DNA of 64,000 nt from contig CP071497.1 in assembly GCA_017354895.1 (NCBI GenBank), positions 558,001 to 622,000 on the forward strand, read 5' to 3'. Positions 55,810 to 64,000 of this stretch are shown in pieces; the first letter of the stretch is position 1; each line of letters begins with the position of its first letter. The position numbers and the translations under genes were made by a program. This DNA is from Podospora comata. Taxonomy: Eukaryota; Ascomycota; Sordariomycetes; Sordariales; Podosporaceae. The notes beneath the pieces are model-generated. The model was given only the letters and a program-made list of their open reading frames with translations. It had not been told where the DNA came from and did no database searches.

Positions 55810-57397
55810 GGAGGTGTTGGACTGATTGCACGGTGATGGAAGTCATCACCGGCATGTACAGACGACTTCTCATTTCCCCGCTGCCGGTATCGGGATCGAT
55901 GACGGCCGGTAGGTTGAGTTGTGTTGGCACCACCTTCCGTTCTCTCTCCTATTTTTTTCCATAATGGGTGAGAGATTCTCTTGGTGATTGTGATAAAATG
56001 GTACTATATCTCGTGGCTACATAAGGCACAGTAGGGCTGCACATCTCCCGCATACGACGCGTGTTTTTTCCCAACAGGACTCATTACCGACGCTTGGTTC
56101 CGACATACAACGCGAGCGCCGGGTGGACGGTTCCATATTACTTGCTGCACCGGCCAAAGGCGTTGATAGCGCTTGGGTGCAGGTTAGAATACCCGGATGA
56201 GCTGTCACTGGTGAGTAGACGAGAGCTGGTTGACCGTTGGGTTGGTATGTTCTTGGCACTTTGGACGGCGTTCATTCGAGACAGAGTAGTATGTAGGAGA
56301 GGTGGGATTTGCCCCTGCATACTGCGTCTTGACCGGTTTGGATCATGGTTGGGGGGTCACTTGCTTGTGCATATTCAATCTTGGGTATGTGGAAAAAAGA
56401 GACCTCGGGTGATCTTGAGGCTGACGGCAATCATCATGAGATACTTGTTTGTTTTCGGGATGTGGGTTGTGAGAGAGAGGGGAGGGCAAGGAGACATGTG
56501 ACTTTTACAAGGATACAAGGGGGTCATTATCAGTGCCCCTGATCCTTGCCCTGTGTATGCGGGCTTGGCGGGCGCTGATTCTCTTTAGCGCAACGTCATT
56601 TGATAACGTTTTCGCGCAAAAGGGGCCGGGCCGTCAGAGGATTGTGTGTGGCTTGCGGGTGCTGAACTGGTTTCGGTCAAGACACGCGAGAGTGGCTCTT
56701 CTAGTGCTGCATGGAAGGTTTCGGGGAATGGCTTCGGTGTCTTTTCTAGAAAGCAAAACACGAAGCCGCGCAAGAAAGGAGGTCAACGGAGAGACAGGCT
56801 GACTGACAGGCTGCTTGCCAGACACGCGACATCTGTCAACCACGAGGTTATCACCGCTCAGACAGCTTAGTCCCCGGGCCTTTAGCCGTACCGTCATGCT
56901 GGAACAAGGTTGGCTGTGTATGTACGGCAATCAATTGGGGAAAGTGCTATCTGTTTGACCCCTGGACGACACTCTCTCACACGTGGAGAACAGCTTACTG
57001 CTGGGCAGGCGAGACACCCCACATCGAAACCACCTTGCACAACCATGTCGTGCAGACAGACATGTTGGACCAATCACGCCCGGCTGAAGCGCAAAAGAGC
57101 TGGTGGTTCGATGTCTCTTCCCAGCTGCCAACCGGACGAATTTGGTAGCAGATCCGACACCTGTGGACGCCAACCTCGAGAGAGGATGACGGGGTTCCAG
57201 TCGAGATCCACAGGGAACATCTAGACCCTGTTGATCTCTCGTTTGGGGGTCACTTTCTGGCTGCCGATCACGTTTGGAGACTTGAGCCTCTTTTCACCTC
57301 AACATCTTCGTTAACATCACTTTGCGCCGAGGCAGCTCGTTGACGAGCCTCAAGCAAGACACCTGCTTCTCACAACAGGAGCCATGAGCCAGCAACC
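55810..57397. other. Gene-poor region
   Basis: No supported gene. A 146-codon open frame at 56061 has no recognisable features. 57230-57390 is probably the 5' leader of the next gene. Confidence 0.45.
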
Positions 57398-58820
57398 ATG
57401 ACTCTCTACTCGTCTCCGCCTCCGGCACGGCCCTTCAGCGAGGACAAGCCGACTCTCTTGACATCGTGGTGGATCACGCTGCTATGTGCCTTCATCATCC
57501 TCCTCCGTCTCGTGGGGCGGTTTGTGCGGGTCGAGAAGTTGTTTGGAGAAGACAAGGTCGCCGCCCTGGTGTTGATACCCCTCTTCCTGCGCATGGCCTT
57601 TGTGCACCCCATTCTCTTGTTTGGAACCAACAATGTCGAGTTGAACGATGAGCTGGACTTGTCGGACGAGGGGCTCCGGCGGCGGGCCATTGGGAGCGGA
57701 CTGGTGCTGATCAGTCGTATGCTGTACGCAGTGGTGTAAGGTCCCTCGACAGTTTTGGGCAAGCAACTCGGTGGCTAACATTGTGTTTCTCAGACTATGG
57801 CTGCTCAAGCTGGTTACTCTCGAGTTCTTTGATCGCCTGGTTGGACTTTCTGGGAGAAACCGCTACACCTTGCTCCTTCGGTCGATGCGCATTGCTTTGG
57901 TCGCGACCTTTGTGGCGGTTGTCGTCAGTGATCTTGCGGAATGCCAGCCGTTCGCAAAGTACTGGCAGGTCAGTCCGGACCCGGGACCGCAGTGTCGTCA
58001 GGGCTACGCAAACCTCCTCACGACATCAGTTTGTAACGCGGCTACTGACCTGCTGCTGGTTGTGTTCCCTGTGCCCATTGTCGTACAAAGCCGACTGCCG
58101 ATGGGACACAAGTCGCTGCTGGTTGCCCTCTTTTGTCTCCACATCTTTACGGTGGTGGTGACCATCTGTCGGGTGCCTCAGATTATCAGCGAGCAGGGAT
58201 ACCAAGCGACGAGGACGACATGGGCTTCGGCCGATATCCTGATGGCAACATTTGCAGCCAACGCACTTACCATCGGGACGTTTATGAGAGACAAGGGTGT
58301 CAAGAAGAAGAAGTTCAAATACGAGCCGACAGAGTCGCAAAACAGAAGAAACTCGAGGAAGGATTCGATGGCCATCTCGAAGAAGCCGTCCTGGGATGAG
58401 GATGATGACATGGAGGCGGATTATTCTGAAGGAAAACGCGGAGGGCTGAGTCGTACAAAGACGCCCGACATCTCCTCAACACCAGGAGAGATCGAGCAAG
58501 CCAAGAGGGAAACCAAGTCCCCCAGGGTGCACCACAGCAGTCGGTCAGCCAGCATGGACTCGCTGATTCCTAGGGGTCGACAGACACCTGCCACCCAAGT
58601 GGTCAAGACCACCACTTTTGAGATGACAGTCTCGTCGTCTGATGATCAGGAACATGTTCGGTGCAAAAAGCAAGCCCACGTAGGGCTCTGTCTGACACCC
58701 ATTCACGGGGTGGTGACAGCGACGGCAAACGGACGAGGGAGGGGGTCCAGCATCCTTCTTCGCGAGATGAAACCGATGCCAGACGCTCACAACGAGGAGA
58801 CGGAGCAGCAACAGCGCTGA
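57398..58820 (+). CDS. Seven-TM-like integral membrane protein (fungal rhodopsin-domain/Pth11-related type)
   Basis: Two exons, 57398-57735 and 57794-58820, with a 58-nt intron (donor GTAAGG), give 454 residues. About six or seven hydrophobic helices span residues 20-295: WWITLLCAFIILLRLVGRFV, VAALVLIPLFLRMAFVHPIL, a segment at the splice junction, IALVATFVAVVVSDLAECQP, LLTTSVCNAATDLLLVVFPV, LLVALFCLHIFTVVVTICRV and WASADILMATFAANALTIGT. The layout and the NAATDLLL/P-V-P-I motif fit the fungal rhodopsin-domain family that includes Pth11-like receptors, though no CFEM domain is present. The C-terminal 150 residues are hydrophilic, Ser/Lys-rich and probably cytosolic, with many possible phosphosites. 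A receptor role is plausible but not shown; no ligand can be named. Confidence 0.78.
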
Positions 58821-60472
58821 CGGGTAGATGTGAGGGTACCTTATCCTACGATCAGTTTTAGTGTTTTTAGTGTTTACTTTCTGAACATGATGATGCCTAC
58901 CTGACCTTTGTCGTGGTTTTGCTTTTTCCCAGGTGGAGTGTGCGGCGTGCCCTGAATCCTGCGGGGGTGCGGGCGGGAGGGATCATCGTTTGTGGAGCTC
59001 CCTCCCAAGCGTGACACAAGACTCTCCAGCGCCATGACCCTCGTGGCTCGTGGCATACCAGGTCCGGGGCCCACGGGCAGTTTTTGCATCTCGTGAAGAT
59101 GACCTCGGCCGGATCCCACCGCTCTTTTTTTCTTTTTGGTTATTCTATGCCCGGACAATAGCTGATGAGCTGGATTGGGGGTGGGTTGTTGGGCTGTTGG
59201 GTTGTTGACGGTGATCACCACAGTCACTGACTGATGCTTGTCTCTGCTACGGCAGAGTAAGAGACCTCAGCAATCTCAAACAAGGCATTTGTCATGTGCG
59301 CCACAGGCATTGTTCCAAGTATTAGACCCCCCTTTCCAAGCAGCACAGGCAGCTCCCGTCACCCACACTCTCCACTCCCACAGACTTCGGGAGCAGAGGC
59401 ACATCCATCAGGTACACTTCGAGGTCTCAGACCCGAAAACCACGCAATCGGTTCCCAAAAGGCGCTAATGCAACCCAGAGCAAACCCCTGTCAGCTTGGT
59501 TCAGGCGACTGCAGTCGTTGGTGGAGGGCGGCACGGTGGGGCCACCCGACACCTATTGTTCGTCGGGGACCCTCGATTCGCTAGCGACCCCAGCAATCTT
59601 TGAGGTGATGGCAATCATGGTTGGCATCATTTCGCCTTTTATCCTTTCCTTTGTCCTCTTGCATTCTGATGAGATATGTAGACAGCCTGCCGATAGGACA
59701 GTGTTGACACCAGCAGCCTCAGTCGACACTCCCGTCCAACAGGGGCATCACCACCACCTCTCACACCCTCAACGGCTGGATCGGCAATCCTCCGATGTGA
59801 CAGTCAAACGACAAGCACCCCCAACTCGGAGACTCCAGTAGCGGCAGCAGTAGCAGCAGCAGACAGTGCGGGGCAAATATTGGCAGGACCGCCCATCTTT
59901 TCTTATCTCTCTGACGCCGCTAGACGACAAACCCACGACACCCACCCACCCGTCATCTCCTGCTGCAGAAAATTTCCATGTTGGATTCCCCATCTCTCAC
60001 ATACACGCTGTCGCCGTCACCCTTCACTGCCCGTTTATTACGCTGTGGAAATTTCATTAGCTGCTGGGACAGACGGCGTTGCGAACGACGTTGCGAACGG
60101 CGTTGCGAACGGCCGGCCACCACGGCTCTTATCTCCTAGGGTGTCCCCATCTACAACAGACCCAGTGCCAGGGGTTCTCCACGAACACAACCGTTTATCA
60201 GTGGACCCGTCACCTGCCGTTGTCTCCGTTTCGTGCCCGGTATTCGGGGGGCCACTTTCACTCAACTGCCAGGCCGAACAACTCTACTGTCGCCGGCGGG
60301 ATTCATCGCGAAAGAAAATCAAACAAAACAAACCCGGAGCTCACCAACGCATGGTAATCGCGGGCCGTTGAGAGACACGGTTGTGCAACCCACCATCTCG
60401 CCGTCAGACCCGCCATTTTTTGATCTCGCTCGCCATCCCCGTCGCCTTCGCCATCCCAATGATCCGACAGAG
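58821..60472. other. Intergenic upstream of the amino acid permease gene
   Basis: No supported gene. Contains the 12-bp triple repeat at 60078 and probably a long 5' leader for the permease. A 107-codon plus-strand frame at 59518 includes one hydrophobic stretch (VMAIMVGIISPFILSFVLLH) but no other gene-like feature. Confidence 0.45.
60078..60113 (+). repeat. Triple 12-bp direct repeat
   Basis: GTTGCGAACGRC three times in a row, in the upstream region of the permease gene. Confidence 0.9.
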
Positions 60473-62619
60473 ATGACCCTCGACCGCGACATTGAGATGA
60501 GCCAGCTGGATCGCACCCGCAGTCTAGCTGAAGGCAGCAGCTTCACCGTCCGGGGTCAAAGTCGGGCCTCGGATCCTGATCATCATCATCATCATCATTA
60601 TCATCATCACCACCACAACCAACACCCTCAAAATACCGTCGGCGTAGGTGCCGGAGGGATGAAAGCTCGCGTGGGGAGGTTCATCGACACCTTCCGCCGG
60701 GAACACCCAGACAACGTCCGCTACCACGACGACCCCAACTTTGCGCTTCACGTCACTGACCCAGAAGGTGGCCCAGGCGACTCACCGACGACAACCAGAA
60801 CAACAAATGGGTTTGGCTCTGCTTCGGGGGTGGCGGTGGTGAGGCAGCATAGTGGGGAGAGGTACTATGACTTACGGACGGCGAACTCCAGGACGGCGGG
60901 GACGTTGCTTGCGCGGGAGCTCAAGGGGAGGCATTTGCAGATGATTGCGATTGGGGGGTCGATCGGGACGGGTTTGTTTGTTGCGAGTGGGAAGGCGTTG
61001 AGTGAGGGGGGGCCGGCGGCGGTGTTGTTGGCGTACATCTTTGTGGGCGTGATGCTGTATTGCACGGTGCAGGCGTTGGGGGAGTTGGCCGTGGTGTTTC
61101 CTGTCGCGGGGTCGTTCTCGGCTTTTTCGACGAGGTTTCTGGATCCGAGTTGGGGGTTTGCTATGGGCTGGAAGTAGGTTGTTTTTGTTAGACCGTTTTT
61201 CTGTTGATGGGGAGACATCCCGCATCACCCTTTTTCTTCCGTTGTTCTGGTGTTGCATGCTAACGAGGTGTGACTGAAGTTATGCCTTGCAGTGGATAGT
61301 CGTGTTACCGCTCGAGATTATTGCCGGCGCCATGACTATCGGTTATTGGAACGAGAGTCTGAACAAGGCCATATTTGTGGCCGTGTTTCTGGTGGTCATT
61401 GTTGTCATCAACCTCTTTGGAGTAAAGGGGTACGGCGAGGCAGAGTTTGTGTTTGCCATTGTCAAGGTTACTGCTGTCGTCGGGTTCATGTGAGTTTCGC
61501 ACGGGTGCTTACCTGTTGGTGTGTTGGTGGAACGTTGCTGACCACCCTGTTAGCCTTCTCGGTATCGTCATCAACATCGGAGGGACCCCCGAAGGCGGCT
61601 ACATCGGCGGCAAGTACTGGTCCGACCCGGGTGCCTTCAACAATGGCTTCAAGGGCCTCTGCAGCGTGTTTGTCACCGCCGCCTTTGCCTTTGCTGGTAC
61701 GGAGCTGGTCGGTTTGGCTGCCGCCGAGACAGCCAACCCGCGAAAGTCCTTGCCTACCGCCATCAAACAAGTGTTTTGGAGAATCACGCTCTTCTACATC
61801 GTGTCGCTTGCGCTCGTCGGTCTCCTGGTGCCGTACAACGAGCCCAGGTTGCTTGGTGCTACCAGCATCGCCGACGCCTCAGCCAGTCCCTTTGTCATCG
61901 CCATCGAAAGCGCAGGCACGACTGTTCTACCCAGCATCATGAACGGCGTCATCCTTGTGTCCGTCATCAGCGTCGGCAACTCTTCCGTCTTTGGATCCTC
62001 CCGCACACTCGCCGCCCTCGCCGAGCTGGGCCAGGCGCCCAAGATCTTCGCCTACGTCGACCGCCGCGGCCGTCCACTAGTTTCCATCCTCGCAGCATCG
62101 AGCGTCGGTCTCCTGGCCTTCATGGCCAACTCCAAAGTCCACAGCCACGTGTTCGACTGGCTCCTCGCCATATCAGGCCTGAGCAGCGTCTTCACCTGGG
62201 GGAGCACCTGCCTCGCCCACATCCGCCTCCGCAAGGCATGGGCGTACCATCACAGATCAGTCAGCGACATGGCCTTTCGTGCTCAGGGGGGAACGATCGG
62301 CAGCTGGATCGGCCTGTTTTGCAACTGTCTCATTCTCGTCGGTCAGTGCTGGGTGGCGATTTGGCCCATTACGAGCGAGCCGTTGACGTCGAGTCAGCGG
62401 GCCGAGAATTTCTTTTTGCAGTGTTTGGCGATCCCGGTGGTGTTGTTATTTTTGATTGGGCACAAGCTGTGGTACAGGACGAGCGTGATCAAGGTGGAGG
62501 ACATGGATATTGATACGGGGAGGAGGGATTTTGGCAGACTCGGGATCATCAAGGCGCAGGAGGAGGAGGAGAGGGCGAGTTGGCCGAAGTGGAAGAGGGT
62601 TTATAGGGTTATTTGCTGA
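60473..62619 (+). CDS. Amino acid permease, APC superfamily (YAT family)
   Basis: Three exons, 60473-61173, 61280-61489 and 61554-62619, give 658 residues. The plasma-membrane signature begins at residue about 150: LKGRHLQMIAIGGSIGTGLF, then ALGELAVVFPVAGSFSAFST, with intron 1 splitting GWN-YALQW, a conserved block of yeast amino acid permeases. Twelve hydrophobic segments fit the APC fold; FAFAGTELVGLAAAE and the PLVSILAASSVGLLAF region are also typical. These carriers bring amino acids in with protons. The cytosolic N-terminus is long (about 140 residues) and carries a poly-His stretch (DHHHHHHYHHHHHNQH) and then FIDTFRREHP. Specific substrate cannot be read from sequence. The coding strand switches from G-rich (to 61170) to C-rich (61560-62240) and back to G-rich. 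Confidence 0.9.
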
Positions 62620-64000
62620 TGGTTTGGGGGCTGGGGCGTGTACATATGAGTATATAATTTGGGGGAAGGGTGGTGGTGATTGGTTATAACTTGAGATGAA
62701 TTTCGATGTCGCAGAGCATTCGTCGTACTTTCAGATGTCTTCTTGACTATCATGATTCCCACTGTATGCCCGGCGGAGAACGTTCCGGTAGCCACAAACG
62801 CCACCATTTCACCCTCACCCTCACCATCATCACCCGCTCTCACCCTCACAGCCAACCCCTCGGACCCAGCCACTCGGTACTCGGGTATGAAGCCCAGTGT
62901 GTAAGATACTTTGGTCTGATCTAGGATTGGATAGGTAAGTATTTTACACTTATTTTATGTTATGCCTTCTGATGAATGGGCGGTGATTGCCACGGCATTT
63001 ACACATGAGAAAGTGAGTGATGGGTGGCGACGATCTGGCAGGTCTCTGACGGTAACTGCGTGGCAGTGACTGCCTCCAGGTTCACCACCAGTGCCTGCCC
63101 TGAGAGGGGCGGGAGCACCTGTCCAGCTTCCTACACCTGGCAACAGACGGGCAGCCGTACACGGTACTTGTAGTACTTCCCACAGCAGTCCACTATCCGA
63201 CGGCCAAATGGCCAAATGGACCCCGAACGGCTTTCCTAGCCCACCACCCCACGGGTTGGTGGGTGAGCTTTTGATATTTTCGGCAGGCCCTCTTAGGAGG
63301 AGTAGAGACTCTTTCTCTTTTCGGTCTTGGTCAGTCCCGTCCCTCCACCGCATCACGACATTTTTTTTTAGCTCATTGCAGAAAGGTTTTCTCGGCTCAA
63401 GAACTTATATTGTTGCCGAATTCTGTCTCACACTTCCCTAACCTCCAGACGAAGCCGCGGCAGCCCGCATGTTTCCGCACCGGAAAGCTCGACGTGGACA
63501 ATATTGCACCCAAACGGCCGTCCTCCTGGAGGCGCACCAAACCTCAACATGCGCATGGCATCCACGCACGACCTCTGTCTCTCTATTTTCTCCTGCTGTG
63601 GTACACAGCACTGTCGCAACAAACAATTCAATGCCCGAGAGCTGCTGACCGCCTCTGATCATCTGCTTCTTTTTTCTGGAACCCCAAGTCACGGCCCTAA
63701 AGGGAAGGTTGCAGCGCTCGCCGTGGGACAGACAGACCCCGGACCGGCAGTTGGAGCTTGCAAATCCGGGGAAAGGAACATGGCCGGGCATCTCATCATG
63801 CATTCCTCCCAGCCTCCATCTTTTTACCAAGCTTTCCTCCTGTCGCACAGGCAGCATTCCCCGCATGCTGTCCCACGGGACGCCGAGGAGAACACCCCAT
63901 CATGCGGGTGGAGGAATTGGAGACTCTTGGTGGGTTGGGGTACCTACTTTGATGATCACCACGTTACAGCCCAGCCGTGTTGTTCGGTCACGGGAGGCAG
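62620..64000. other. Right end of window, no gene seen
   Basis: Short open frames on both strands without recognisable products. (CCCTCAC)-like words occur near 62810-62850. A T run (about ten) is at 63361. Confidence 0.45.

Noticed and set aside
56061-56501. 146-codon plus-strand ORF downstream of the kinesin gene
   Set aside because: No domain, no gene-like start context, and mixed composition unlike nearby coding DNA.
1-64000. CRISPR array, bacterial operon signals, rRNA genes
   Set aside because: Looked for and not seen; the genes are intron-bearing fungal genes and the tandem arrays found are degenerate, without regular unique spacers.

Overview
The window reads as nuclear DNA of a filamentous ascomycete, most likely a Sordariomycete near the Sordariales. 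The grounds are short introns (mostly 48-107 nt) with fungal GT...CTAAC/CTGAC...AG signals, a close match to the Neurospora pho-4 phosphate permease, HET-domain and LysM families, and a Fot1/pogo transposon whose in-frame stops all look like C-to-T changes at CpA, as RIP would leave. All exon joins were worked out by eye from splice signals and reading-frame continuity; none has transcript support here.

Layout. 0-3.4 kb: a secreted five-LysM protein and a hypothetical protein. 3.6-5.0 kb: an internally deleted Fot1-type element with perfect 48-bp terminal inverted repeats. 5-9.2 kb: gene-poor DNA leading to pho-4 (9200-11106), which has a CACGTG box in its promoter. 12.7-14.9 kb: a minus-strand coiled-coil gene with a degenerate tandem repeat upstream. 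17.2-20.2 kb: a graveyard of repeats (31-bp minisatellite, cut-off Fot1-like 5' end, two LTR-like copies in opposite orientation) that ends in the cut-off tail of a cell-surface protein gene.

21.7-29.3 kb is the most interesting part. Two related protein-kinase genes stand head to head. The plus-strand one continues into a HET domain, giving a predicted 1369-residue kinase-HET protein. Its kinase and HET parts are joined through a ladder of seven short introns separated by six exons of exactly three nucleotides, each one codon in phase 0. The kinase-HET architecture suggests a role in non-self recognition or cell death signalling (inference).

29.3-34.6 kb is gene-poor and holds Mutator-like transposase remnants. 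From 34.6 kb to the end the window looks like ordinary genic chromosome: a cytochrome P450, a Gly/Ser-rich membrane protein, a coiled-coil protein with a beta-helix-like repeat block, a HAL2-type bisphosphate nucleotidase, an eight-exon CorA-like membrane protein, a single-pass membrane protein, a membrane-anchored amidohydrolase, a kinesin-like motor, a seven-TM-like membrane protein and an amino acid permease. Several of these genes switch from C-rich to G-rich coding strand, or the reverse, part way along.
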